A DNA stretch of 52,682 nt from Caloranaerobacter ferrireducens (GTDB lineage Bacteria > Bacillota > Clostridia > Tissierellales > Thermohalobacteraceae). Below the pieces are notes generated by a model. It made no database searches. It was not told the origin of the DNA and saw nothing but the letters and a program-made list of their open reading frames with translations. A program made the position numbers and the translations under genes. Location of the stretch: positions 1 to 52,682 of the forward strand of contig NZ_MDJR01000008.1 of NCBI RefSeq assembly GCF_001730685.1, read 5' to 3'. Of the stretch, positions 8,336 through 16,390 are shown one piece after another. The stretch's first letter is position 1. Each line of letters begins with the position of its first letter.

Positions 8336-8812
8336 TTATTTTCCCTCCTTTAACAAGTATGCAGATGCTTTTTCAATTGCATCTACAATCTTGTTATAGC
8401 CAGTACACCTACATAGGTTTCCTGATATAGCCTCCCTAATCTCTTGCCTTGATGGATTTGGGTTTTCATCAAGTAAAGCCTTTGCAGACATAATCATACC
8501 TGGTGTACAAAATCCACATTGTACAGCTCCTTCATCTAAAAAAGCCTTCTGTATAGGATGGAGGTCTTCTTCATTGCTTAAACCTTCAATTGTAATTATA
8601 CGACTACCATCAGCTTGAAATGCCATTACTAAACATGAGCAAACAGCTTTTCCGTCCATAATTACTGTGCATGCTCCACATTCTCCCTCACCACAACCTT
8701 CCTTTGTTCCAGTAAGACCCAAAACATCTCTCAAAACATCTATAAGTCTCATATCTTCATCGATTTCAACGCTATAATCCTTGTAATTAATATTTAGGTT
8801 TATTTTCAACAT
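8336..8812 (-). CDS. Mo hydroxylase 2Fe-2S subunit
   Basis: This 158-residue small subunit passes electrons from the Mo centre to FAD. All eight cluster cysteines are present. The plant-type ferredoxin domain has C40, C45, C48 (CGEGECGAC) and C60. The C-terminal helical domain has C99, C102 (CGFC) and C134, C136 (CRC). Length matches the CoxS/XdhC-small family. The ATG at 8812 is chosen because GAGGGG lies 6 bases before it, whereas the ATG at 8818 touches the ribosome site. It abuts the Mo subunit gene. Confidence 0.93.
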   Translation of the reverse strand: MLKINLNINYKDYSVEIDEDMRLIDVLRDVLGLTGTKEGCGEGECGACTVIMDGKAVCSCLVMAFQADGSRIITIEGLSNEEDLHPIQKAFLDEGAVQCGFCTPGMIMSAKALLDENPNPSRQEIREAISGNLCRCTGYNKIVDAIEKASAYLLKEGK

Positions 8813-8874
8813 AATCATCCCCTCTTTATTTGATAGTTGTTAAAATTAATTCCAGAGAATAATTTCAGTAATTC

Positions 8875-8904
8875 CTATTCCCTGCACTCTGTCCCCTGAA
8901 CACT
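8875..8904. repeat. Heptad-periodic sequence at the 3' end of the FAD subunit gene
   Basis: From 8877 the plus strand reads in 7-base steps ATTCCCT, GCACTCT, GTCCCCT, GAACACT. The same style of heptads appears at 43082-43095 and 45739-45780. Here it encodes the last residues and the stop codon of the FAD subunit. Confidence 0.55.
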
Positions 8905-9756
8905 ATTGTTTATTGCTTCTTTTAGAGCTTCCTTGAAAACTCCTTTAACTGCCTCACTTTTAAACTCAACAGTTAAACGACCAGCTAATCTTTTTTTAAC
9001 AATTTGTTCGAATTTTATTGTTGAAGCTATTATTGTTTCTTCATTTAATCTTTTTCCTATCAAAAACAACTCTAATTCCCTCTCCCTTAAACCGTGTTTA
9101 CCTAAAGCTCCAGATGCTATTCGTATATTTTTACATTTAAGTTCATCTTCTACTTCTAAAAATACACTAATACACATCCTAGATATCGCTAATGCTTTTC
9201 TTAATCCTAATTTACTAAAGCCCAACCCTTGATTTTTCAAAAGATTCTTGAATTTTATACTGTAAAGAAGCTCATTAGCTTTTATGTCCACTCTTCCCTT
9301 ATCTTTTAAAACTTTTTCTAAAGATATTTCCCTTGTACCTTCAATATTTTTTATAACCAGTATTGAATCTAATGCCAGAAGCACTGGCACAACATCGGCA
9401 GCTGGAGAACCATTACAGATATTGCCACCGATAGTTCCTCTATTTCTTATTTGTGGGGAACCAACAGAATTAGCTGATTTTCTTAGACCCTCTAGCCTTT
9501 GACTTTTAATATGTTTAACTAATTCAGTAAATGTTACAACAGAACCGATCTCCATATACTCATCACTTTCTCTTATAAAAGACAATTCTTTTATAGTAGA
9601 TATATCTATTAATACATTGTGTTTAAGCTTTTCATGCCTTAATTGTATTATCAAATCTGTTCCTCCAGCTATTAATTTACATTTATCTCCGTATTTATCT
9701 AAAAGCTTCAATACTTCATCAACAGCTTTAACTTTATAAACCTCATTTACCCCCAT
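8875..9756 (-). CDS. Mo hydroxylase FAD-binding subunit
   Basis: This 293-residue subunit of the CO dehydrogenase flavoprotein/XdhB family hands electrons to NAD(P) or another acceptor. The FAD motifs AGGTDLI (about 30-36) and TIGGNICNGSPAADV (about 108-122) are clear. A CoxM-type C-terminal domain follows. The ATG follows GGAGG. The last residues (VQGTECRE) and the TAG stop are encoded by a heptad-periodic low-complexity sequence that recurs in intergenic spacers elsewhere in the window. The true C-terminus may therefore have been extended or replaced by such a spacer. Confidence 0.92.
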   Translation of the reverse strand: MGVNEVYKVKAVDEVLKLLDKYGDKCKLIAGGTDLIIQLRHEKLKHNVLIDISTIKELSFIRESDEYMEIGSVVTFTELVKHIKSQRLEGLRKSANSVGSPQIRNRGTIGGNICNGSPAADVVPVLLALDSILVIKNIEGTREISLEKVLKDKGRVDIKANELLYSIKFKNLLKNQGLGFSKLGLRKALAISRMCISVFLEVEDELKCKNIRIASGALGKHGLRERELELFLIGKRLNEETIIASTIKFEQIVKKRLAGRLTVEFKSEAVKGVFKEALKEAINNSVQGTECRE

Positions 9757-9780
9757 AACAATCCTCCTTTATATATAAAA

Positions 9781-9798
9781 GGGGAAGCTTAACTTCCC
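9781..9798 (-). terminator. Hairpin after the amidohydrolase gene
   Basis: GGGGAAG (9781-9787) and CTTCCC (9793-9798) form a short stem just past the stop at 9801. It is followed on the minus strand by CTTTTATATAT. It may be a weak terminator or a processing hairpin between the amidohydrolase and the dehydrogenase genes. Confidence 0.5.
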
Positions 9799-9800
9799 TC

Positions 9801-11138
9801 TTAACTTTCTACTCCAGCTAGATCTATCTGTTTTTTAATCATTCTATTTACATCATCTTTCAGAGATTTTTCATTTATTGTTAGAATTTTCCTATTTAGC
9901 ATTACTATATTTCCATCAATAATTGTAGTATCTACATCTGTGGCTTTGGCAGAATATACTAATTGAGAGATAATATCTACATTATCAGTCGGATAGTTAT
10001 GTATACTATCTAAATTTACAATAACAATATCAGCTATCTTACCAACTTCTAAACTACCTAGCTTATCTTCCATACACATAGCTTTAGCCCCACCTATTGT
10101 AGCAAGTTCAAATACTTTTTCCGAGGGCATTACAGTTGGATTTAATAACCTTGCCTTATGTATCAGAGCCGTTGTTCTCATCTCTTCAAACATGTCTAAA
10201 TTATTATTACAAGGTGCACCATCAGCACCTAATGAAACAGCTACTCCCATTTCCAATAGTTCAGGTATTTTTGCAATTCCTGAAGCTAATTTTAAATTTG
10301 AATTTGGACAATGAGAAACTTTTGTACCAGTCTCAGCTAAAATTCTCATTTCCTCATCGTTTAGCCAAATACAATGAGCTAGTATTAGCTTCTCTCCAGT
10401 CAACCCTATCTTATCTAAATAAACTATGTTTCTCATTCCTCTATCCTTTTCTACTAATTCTATTTCTCCTCTGTTCTCAGATGCATGCGTATGTACCATA
10501 ACATCAAATTCTTTTGCTAAGTCCCTTACTTTAATAAGTAATTCTTCACTACAGGATACTACAAACCTTGGAGCAAATGCATATTGAATTCTTCCATTCC
10601 CTTTTCCATGCCATTTTTTTAATAAGTTAACACTTTCTTTAATAGATTCATCTGTATTTTCCATTAAAGCATCAGGAACACCTTCACCATAATCCATCAT
10701 ACATTTACCTGTAGTAGCTCTAAAACCACTTTCATAAATAGCAGTAATCGCCGCATCAGTATAATTTACCGTCTCCATATCAATAATAGCAGTAGTACCA
10801 CCTTTTATTAATTCTGCTATACCTAATTTAGCAGATATATAGTTAGATTCTTCTGTATGAGAAGCTTCTAACGGCCAAACTTTCTTTTTTAACCAATCTA
10901 ATAACTCCAGATCGTCAGCTTGACCTCTAAATAAAGCTTGTGTTAAGTGTATATGAGTCTGTATAAGCCCTGGAATTATAATTTTACCTTCTGCATCTAT
11001 TATTTGAGCTGCTTCTACCTCTATTTTAGGAGATATTTTAATAATCTTATTTCCTTCTACCAAAATATCGCCTTTTAATACTTCTCTTTCTTTATTCATA
11101 GTTACAATAATTCCATTTTTGATTAGCAATCTTTTCAT
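9801..11138 (-). CDS. ATZ/TRZ-type amidohydrolase; purine-ring or related amine deaminase
   Basis: This 445-residue metal-dependent deaminase belongs to the family that includes guanine deaminase, SsnA and 5'-deoxyadenosine/S-adenosylhomocysteine deaminases. Metal and catalytic residues are visible: THIH (H62, H64), HTHASE (H216, H218, E221), AHCIWL (H255) and GADGAP (D306). The start at 11138 has AGGGGG 6 bases upstream; the longer frame to 11186 lacks a site. By context it could convert guanine to xanthine. Closest sequence style is the deoxyadenosine/SAH deaminase group, and a role on 4-aminoimidazole is also possible. The family is certain; the substrate is not. Confidence 0.82.
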   Translation of the reverse strand: MKRLLIKNGIIVTMNKEREVLKGDILVEGNKIIKISPKIEVEAAQIIDAEGKIIIPGLIQTHIHLTQALFRGQADDLELLDWLKKKVWPLEASHTEESNYISAKLGIAELIKGGTTAIIDMETVNYTDAAITAIYESGFRATTGKCMMDYGEGVPDALMENTDESIKESVNLLKKWHGKGNGRIQYAFAPRFVVSCSEELLIKVRDLAKEFDVMVHTHASENRGEIELVEKDRGMRNIVYLDKIGLTGEKLILAHCIWLNDEEMRILAETGTKVSHCPNSNLKLASGIAKIPELLEMGVAVSLGADGAPCNNNLDMFEEMRTTALIHKARLLNPTVMPSEKVFELATIGGAKAMCMEDKLGSLEVGKIADIVIVNLDSIHNYPTDNVDIISQLVYSAKATDVDTTIIDGNIVMLNRKILTINEKSLKDDVNRMIKKQIDLAGVES

Positions 11139-11173
11139 GATTTTCCCCCTCATACGTTTAAAAAATAATTTTA

Positions 11174-11201
11174 GTTTTGCTCCCACAAAAGTGGGAGCAA
11201 A
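11174..11201. repeat. Perfect 12-bp hairpin between purine permease and amidohydrolase genes
   Basis: TTTTGCTCCCAC (11174-11185) pairs perfectly with GTGGGAGCAAAA (11190-11201) around an AAAA loop, directly after the permease stop. Neither strand has a T-run beyond the stem arms, so it may be a processing or stability hairpin, or a weak bidirectional terminator. Confidence 0.6.
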
Positions 11202-11204
11202 ACG

Positions 11205-12524
11205 TTATACTAACAATTTTAACACAAATAATACTGCTAATATATACATAAGAGGTGATACTTCCTTGCCCCTACCAGTTAATAACTTCAATACAGCATA
11301 TGATAAAATACCAAATACTAGACCTTCAGCAATACTATAAGTTAATGGCATCATTATAATTGTCAAAAACGCTGGTATAGCTTCTGTAAAGTCATTTAAA
11401 TCAACCTTCATTATAGGTGACATCATAAATAAACCAACAATTATTAAAGCTGGAGCTGTTGCTGCAGCAGGAACAATGGTAAATAATGGAGCAAACAATA
11501 ATGATAGTAAGAATAATATGCCAGTAGTCAATGCAGTTAAACCTGTTCTACCACCTTCTGCAACACCTGAAGCACTTTCTACATAAGTAGTTACAGTACT
11601 TGTACCTAAACATGCTCCTACAGTAGTTCCAACAGCATCTGCAAATAAAGCTTGTTTTGCTTTAGGTAGTTTACCATCTTTCTCTAACATATCAGCTTTA
11701 GATGCTACACCAACTAAAGTTCCAATTGTATCAAACATATCTACAAATAAGAATGTAAATAAAACAATTAACATATCTAAAGTAAACACCTTATCAAAAG
11801 CAAACTTAAATGCTATTGGTTTTAATGAAGGAGGTGCACTAATTATAGATTGAGGCATAGGAGTTACTCCTAATGGAATTCCTATTATTGTAGTAATTAA
11901 AATACCTATTAATAGTGCTCCTTTAACACCTCTAGCCAACAATATTCCTGATATAACTAAACCTATTAAAGCTAAAATAACAGTCGGATTCTTAATACTG
12001 CCTAAAGTTACTAAAGTTGCATCACTATTCACAACAATTCCTGCATTAACTAAGCCAATAAAAGCAATAAATAGACCAATACCAACACTAACAGCATGCT
12101 TTATATTTAATGGTATACAATTAAGTATCGCTTCTCTTATTTCAAATAGAGTAAGTATTATGAAAATAATACCTTCTAGTAATACAGCTGTTAATGCGAA
12201 TTTCCATGAATATCCCATTGTTAAAACAACTGTATAAGCGAAAAATGCATTAAGTCCCATTCCAGGAGCTAAAGCAAATGGATAATTAGCATATAATGCC
12301 ATTACCATAATAGCTATAAATGACGATAAAACTGTTGCTGTAAACACAGCTCCTTTATCCATACCTGCGTCACTTAAGATAAGCGGATTGACTACGAGTA
12401 TATAAGCCATAGTCATAAATGTAGTGATGCCTGCAATAATTTCAGTTTTTACATTAGTATTATGTTCCTTTAGCTTGAAAGTTCTTTCTAAGAAGCCTTT
12501 CTCGGCTTGTAAATTAGTACTCAA
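11205..12524 (-). CDS. NCS2 family purine permease (AzgA/PbuG type)
   Basis: This 439-residue multi-pass inner-membrane transporter imports adenine, guanine and/or hypoxanthine by ion symport. It shows the AzgA-like pattern: a hydrophilic N-terminus with TEIIAGITTFMTMAY, GLNAFFAYTV and a region LFVDMFDTIGTLVGV in the substrate-binding helices, with about 12-14 hydrophobic segments. The start is TTG behind AGGGGGAG. It lies between the second adenine deaminase and the amidohydrolase, so it supplies substrate to the pathway. Precise base preference cannot be read. Confidence 0.9.
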   Translation of the reverse strand: MSTNLQAEKGFLERTFKLKEHNTNVKTEIIAGITTFMTMAYILVVNPLILSDAGMDKGAVFTATVLSSFIAIMVMALYANYPFALAPGMGLNAFFAYTVVLTMGYSWKFALTAVLLEGIIFIILTLFEIREAILNCIPLNIKHAVSVGIGLFIAFIGLVNAGIVVNSDATLVTLGSIKNPTVILALIGLVISGILLARGVKGALLIGILITTIIGIPLGVTPMPQSIISAPPSLKPIAFKFAFDKVFTLDMLIVLFTFLFVDMFDTIGTLVGVASKADMLEKDGKLPKAKQALFADAVGTTVGACLGTSTVTTYVESASGVAEGGRTGLTALTTGILFLLSLLFAPLFTIVPAAATAPALIIVGLFMMSPIMKVDLNDFTEAIPAFLTIIMMPLTYSIAEGLVFGILSYAVLKLLTGRGKEVSPLMYILAVLFVLKLLV

Positions 12525-12544
12525 TACTACTCCCCCTTTTTTTA

Positions 12545-12583
12545 TTAACCTTTTTGATTAAAAATTACTTCGTTATACCTCAA
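12545..12583 (-). CDS. Possible 12-codon leader ORF ahead of the purine permease
   Basis: A perfect Shine-Dalgarno AAGGAGGTGA (12586-12595) is followed 5 bases after GGAGG by TTG and twelve codons (MRYNEVIFNQKG), ending in tandem TAA TAA, all in the 80-bp gap between the second adenine deaminase and the permease. No other use of this strong ribosome site is apparent. It could couple or attenuate permease translation, or be a relic of a start. Evidence is only the site and the short frame. Confidence 0.4.
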   Translation of the reverse strand: MRYNEVIFNQKG

Positions 12584-12604
12584 TCTCACCTCCTTAAAAA
12601 ATAT

Positions 12605-14416
12605 CTATTCTAATACTGTTGGCAAAATTTCAAAATTATTAACATCTAAAAGTCCTCTGTCTGTTATTTTCCATTTAGGACTAGTTGATAATGATAGAAA
12701 TGATAAATGCATAAATGGTGCATGCACTTCACAACCCAACTGATGTTTTACTACTCTTTCTAATTGAGATATTTTCTGACTTACTTCATGTCCTGTTAAT
12801 TCATCAGTTATCAGTCCACCAACAGGTAGTCTTAACTCTTCTAAAATTCTCCCTCTATTTGCTACAGCGATTCCTCCGCCCATTTCTATAACTCTATTAA
12901 CTGCTAAAGCCATATCTTTTATATTAGTACCTACAACTAAAATATTATGAGTATCATGTGCTATACTCTCAGCAAAAGCCCCCTGTTTTAATCCAAAACC
13001 TTTAACAAAAGTCTTTCCTATGCTTCCATTTCTTCCATATCTCTCTATACATGCCATTTCTAAAATATCTTTATTAATATCAGGCATAACTTTTCCATTT
13101 TGTACTTTTAACTCTTCTTCTAAGCTTCCTGTTAAGTTTTGATCAGGTATTAGCTCTATGCATCTTACTTTAACTTTGTTTCCAGATGCCTCAATTTCTA
13201 AATCTGCATCACTTATTAAATTACATTTTACAGATCTTTTAACGCTATCTGGGTATGTATACTTAGGCATATCTATTAATAACTTGCCATATGATGCTAC
13301 TAATTTACCTTCAATAAATACTCCATCTACCTTCATTTCCTCCAAATCTCCGATTATAGCAATGTCAGCAAGTTTTCCCGGAGATAAAACTCCTCTATCT
13401 TCTAGTCCAAAATAAGTCGCTGGATTAATAGTTACCATTTGTATAGCTTCAACTGGGTCAACACCTTCTTTTATTGTTCTCCTAACAATTTCATTCATAT
13501 GACCTAACTTTTCTAAATCTTCAGCAACCATATCATCCGTAGCTAGAATACATCTTCTTGAATCAAGTCTATCTTCAGTAACTGCACGTATACACTCAGC
13601 CATATTTTTTTGGGTAGACCCTTCTCTCATAAATACATATACACCTTGCCTTAACTTCTCTACGCATTCTTCTTTAGTCGTAGTTTCATGGCACGAACAC
13701 TTACCCCCTGTAGAAATAATATGAGCAGCTAATTCTCTTCCAAATAACTCAGGAGCATTACCATCTACTATTTTCCCAATACTTTTAGCATATGTAGTTG
13801 ATGCCAATAAATCTGTTATAACCTCAGGGGTATTCCTATAGACATGTCTAGCATTACTAAAACCTTGTAATTCTCCTATTCCTATTACATTCGGATAATT
13901 CAAAATCTCTTCCATATCTTTTGATGTGATATCATATCCTGCAGTCTCTAATCCTGGACAGTCTGGAGTTAATGCTGGTACGACTAGATGTACATGATTA
14001 GGCACTAAACTAGCTTCTTCAGCCATAGCCTTTATGCCTATTGGCCCTAATGCATTACCTATCTCATGCGGATCAGCAACTAAAGTAGTAGTACCAGAAG
14101 GTATAGATAATCTAGAAAACTCCGTTATTGTAAGCATACTGCTTTCAAAATGCATATGAGAATCTATAAAGCCAGGAGATAAATATTTTCCCTGAACGTC
14201 AATAACTAAAGTATCCGGTCCAATTAAATTATCAGCATCCCCCACCAACAGAATATATTTACCTTTAATAGCTATATCAGCAGTATAAATTTCTCTTGTT
14301 AATACATTAATAACATTTCCCCTATATAAAACAATATCAGCAGACTCCTTGTCAGACATCAAAACATCTATTAATTGCCTATACTCCATTGCTTGTTTAA
14401 TTCTTAATGCATCCAA
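12605..14416 (-). CDS. Divergent adenine deaminase homolog in the microcompartment locus
   Basis: This 603-residue amidohydrolase is of the adenine deaminase family: DSHMHFESS (H88, H90), ADPHEIGN (115-122), GSTQKNMAE, ATDD (292-295) and SIAHDTHNILVVG. It differs from the copy at 4347 at likely active-site points. The conserved DGHxP histidine is Asn (DGNAP, N220), and TDDKHPED is TDDMVAED. It starts at TTG behind GGGGGAGGG, 21 bases after the BMC vertex gene. The changes plus location suggest a different amine substrate. 4-aminoimidazole, made in the classical purine fermentation route, is an attractive guess. It could still be a second adenine deaminase. Confidence 0.85.
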   Translation of the reverse strand: MDALRIKQAMEYRQLIDVLMSDKESADIVLYRGNVINVLTREIYTADIAIKGKYILLVGDADNLIGPDTLVIDVQGKYLSPGFIDSHMHFESSMLTITEFSRLSIPSGTTTLVADPHEIGNALGPIGIKAMAEEASLVPNHVHLVVPALTPDCPGLETAGYDITSKDMEEILNYPNVIGIGELQGFSNARHVYRNTPEVITDLLASTTYAKSIGKIVDGNAPELFGRELAAHIISTGGKCSCHETTTKEECVEKLRQGVYVFMREGSTQKNMAECIRAVTEDRLDSRRCILATDDMVAEDLEKLGHMNEIVRRTIKEGVDPVEAIQMVTINPATYFGLEDRGVLSPGKLADIAIIGDLEEMKVDGVFIEGKLVASYGKLLIDMPKYTYPDSVKRSVKCNLISDADLEIEASGNKVKVRCIELIPDQNLTGSLEEELKVQNGKVMPDINKDILEMACIERYGRNGSIGKTFVKGFGLKQGAFAESIAHDTHNILVVGTNIKDMALAVNRVIEMGGGIAVANRGRILEELRLPVGGLITDELTGHEVSQKISQLERVVKHQLGCEVHAPFMHLSFLSLSTSPKWKITDRGLLDVNNFEILPTVLE

Positions 14417-14437
14417 CCTAGCCCTCCCCCTCTCTTC

Positions 14438-14722
14438 CTAGTCGCTCATATATTCCCTATATACATCAACATTATCAACAATACCAACTATAGCAGCGTC
14501 TATGGGAGCTTGTAACCTATCAGCAGCTATTCTTGCAGCAGCACCTCTTGAATAGATTACTATCTCGCCAATACCAGCACCTACAGTATCGACAGTAATT
14601 AATGGATTCCCAGAAGGCTTAAAATCAAGATTTAATGGCTGAGTCACCATTAATTTGCAACCTGTTAGTCTTTCATCTTTCCTCGTAGCAACTACGGTAC
14701 CAATTACTCTTCCAATTTGCAT
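14438..14722 (-). CDS. BMC pentameric vertex protein (EutN/CcmL family)
   Basis: This 94-residue protein begins MQIGRVIGTVVATRKDERL and continues with the GCKLMVTQPLN and VGAGIGEIVIYSRGAAAR patterns typical of EutN/CcmL/BMC-P proteins. Five subunits cap each vertex of an icosahedral protein shell. Its presence next to three BMC hexamer genes shows a complete minimal shell. The ATG follows AAGGAGAGG. No BMC-T (tandem-domain) protein is in the window. Confidence 0.93.
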   Translation of the reverse strand: MQIGRVIGTVVATRKDERLTGCKLMVTQPLNLDFKPSGNPLITVDTVGAGIGEIVIYSRGAAARIAADRLQAPIDAAIVGIVDNVDVYREYMSD

Positions 14723-14739
14723 TGTACCTCTCCTTTAGG

Positions 14740-15552
14740 TTATTTCTTTCTAATCTTTAATCCCAATTCTTTAGCTGTATCTTTAGCAAGTGGAGTAATA
14801 ATAGTTCTAGCCGATACAATAATTTCCTTTTCTTTTTTGGCAATACTAATAACATCTTTTTCAGTTATAACACCTTCAAAGAAATTCACATCAGTCATCT
14901 TATCTTCATTAGTCTGAGTTTTCAAAGATTCAAAAGATTTATATGTCTTAAATTTATCAAGAATCTTCACTACAAAATCTTTTTTATCTACTTCTGTAAC
15001 ACCCATTTTAATTAGCTTATCTAAATAACCTTCTATCATTTCATCTAAAAAAGGATTTTTTGCTTTTGACCCCATTTTGGTTCTGCAATTTAAAAAATCA
15101 ATAAAAACTGGTTTACTAAACCAAAGCATATGCCATATAAGGCTTGTAATAAAATCATCCTGCAAACCCATTACAAGCTTCGTTAAAGTATTTTGAGTCA
15201 TCATAGGTACTATTACACCGTCAAATTTGTAAAAAACATCTAAGTTTGCTATCATAACATTATTAAATATTTTTTTCGGACCCAATCGTGACTTTAAAAC
15301 ATCCATTCCAATAATCTCTTCAGCTACTTCTGATAAAACTACATCGTAAGTAAATCCATATCTTTTTAATTTGATTAACTTATCAACATAATCATTAAGA
15401 CCTATGTTAGTCCCAGTAAATACTAGAGCCAAATGAACAGAATTAGTCTCTATAAAATTTTTTTCAGTTTCATCCTTTCTATCTTCATATATGTTACTTG
15501 TTTTTTTAAAAAGCTCATTTATTACACTTTTTGTAAATTCATATTTATCCAT
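14740..15552 (-). CDS. BMC-associated flavoprotein (Dfp/HFCD-like fold)
   Basis: This 270-residue protein has a central flavoprotein-like region (VHLALVFTGTNIG, about residue 40; VVLSEVAEE; DGVIVPMMTQNTLTKLVMG) resembling the phosphopantothenoylcysteine decarboxylase/flavoprotein superfamily. The C-terminal about 45 residues (ITEKDVISIAKKEKEIIVS, then IITPLAKD) match a segment seen repeatedly at the ends of BMC-associated proteins. The first 12-18 residues (EFTKSVINELFKK) form an amphipathic helix followed by a charged linker, the usual form of an encapsulation peptide. It is followed after 17 bases by the vertex gene. Function is unknown; a redox or prenyl-FMN-related role is possible. Confidence 0.75.
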   Translation of the reverse strand: MDKYEFTKSVINELFKKTSNIYEDRKDETEKNFIETNSVHLALVFTGTNIGLNDYVDKLIKLKRYGFTYDVVLSEVAEEIIGMDVLKSRLGPKKIFNNVMIANLDVFYKFDGVIVPMMTQNTLTKLVMGLQDDFITSLIWHMLWFSKPVFIDFLNCRTKMGSKAKNPFLDEMIEGYLDKLIKMGVTEVDKKDFVVKILDKFKTYKSFESLKTQTNEDKMTDVNFFEGVITEKDVISIAKKEKEIIVSARTIITPLAKDTAKELGLKIRKK

Positions 15553-15578
15553 TTCAGCACCCCTTATTATCTATCACT

Positions 15579-15668
15579 GCTACCATAACATAATTATTAT
15601 CAGGCTATTGATTAGCTTATTGTTTCTAACTAAAAAATAATTATGACTCATTAGGAGAGTATGGTAGC
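15579..15668. repeat. Composite inverted repeat between shell genes and flavoprotein
   Basis: Outer arms GCTACCATA (15579-15587) and TATGGTAGC (15660-15668) and inner arms CATAATTATT (15589-15598) and AATAATTATG (15636-15645) are both perfect. The structure occupies the 132-bp gap between the third hexamer gene and the flavoprotein gene. It is the longest gap within the shell block and could set a processing point or limit downstream expression. Confidence 0.7.
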
Positions 15669-15684
15669 TAAAATGGGATGAAAA

Positions 15685-15960
15685 CTATTCATTTTTTAAT
15701 AATACTCTCTCAACTTCAGAATGAGGTCTTGGTATTACATGAACTGAATGCAACTCTCCAACTGCTCTTGCTGCCTCAGCACCAGCATCTGTTGCAGCCT
15801 TAACAGCACCTACGTCTCCTCTTACCATTACAGTAACTAATCCATAACCAATTTTTTCATAACCTACTAATGTAACATTTGCTGCTTTAACCATAGCATC
15901 AGCAGCTTCAATAGCTCCCACTAAACCTTTAGTTTCAACCATACCTAAAGCTTGACTCAT
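15685..15960 (-). CDS. BMC shell hexamer protein (BMC-H), copy 3
   Basis: This 91-residue BMC-domain protein has [21 protein letters not shown] at the start, [10 protein letters not shown], an [12 protein letters not shown] segment and the shell-family ending HVIPRPH. I start at 15960 where GGAGGAG precedes the ATG; the longer frame to 16041 runs into the previous gene. Six copies form a flat hexagonal tile of the shell facets. The central pore loop (between KIGYG and LVTVMV) probably sets permeability. It is the most canonical of the three hexamers here. Confidence 0.95.
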   Translation of the reverse strand: MSQALGMVETKGLVGAIEAADAMVKAANVTLVGYEKIGYGLVTVMVRGDVGAVKAATDAGAEAARAVGELHSVHVIPRPHSEVERVLLKNE

Positions 15961-15973
15961 ATAAACTCCTCCT

Positions 15974-16333
15974 TTATTTATTTTCTTTTTTCTTATTTTT
16001 TGATTTATCCTTGATTTTGTTAGATTTTTTATCTTTCTCAAAGTTTTTCTTAAACTTTTCTATTAGTTTATCCACCTCTTCATGAGGTCTTGGTATTACA
16101 TGATATGATAACACCGTACCAACTCTATTAGCTGCTGATACTCCTGCTTCAACACTAGCCTTCACAGCTGCAACCTCACCTGCTATTTGTATAGTCACAC
16201 TAACGGCCTTACCAGCACCAATTACTTTCTCATATCCTACCAATGTAACATCAGCCGCCTTACTTGCCGCATCTAATGCAGTTATCGCTGTTGTTAAACC
16301 AACCGTTTCTATTAAACCTAATGCTTTTTTCAA
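15974..16333 (-). CDS. BMC shell hexamer protein with Lys-rich C-terminal tail, copy 2
   Basis: This 119-residue protein has a full BMC domain ([46 protein letters not shown]). It is followed by about 30 extra residues that are almost all lysine, asparagine and acidic (ending KNKKKENK). The pore region (VIGAGKAVS) is one residue longer than in the other two copies. The start is TTG behind GAGGTG. The tail is unusual for BMC-H and could protrude from a facet to bind another component or RNA; this is inference. Confidence 0.92.
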   Translation of the reverse strand: MKKALGLIETVGLTTAITALDAASKAADVTLVGYEKVIGAGKAVSVTIQIAGEVAAVKASVEAGVSAANRVGTVLSYHVIPRPHEEVDKLIEKFKKNFEKDKKSNKIKDKSKNKKKENK

Positions 16334-16390
16334 AACTACACCTCACTTTCTTTTGGCTCTTTACTAGAATTACCATTTTCTTTTTTCTCT

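Noticed and set aside
7079-9756. Nicotinate dehydrogenase
   Set aside because: The split subunit is similar, but all neighbours concern purines and no nicotinate fermentation gene is seen; it stays as an alternative.
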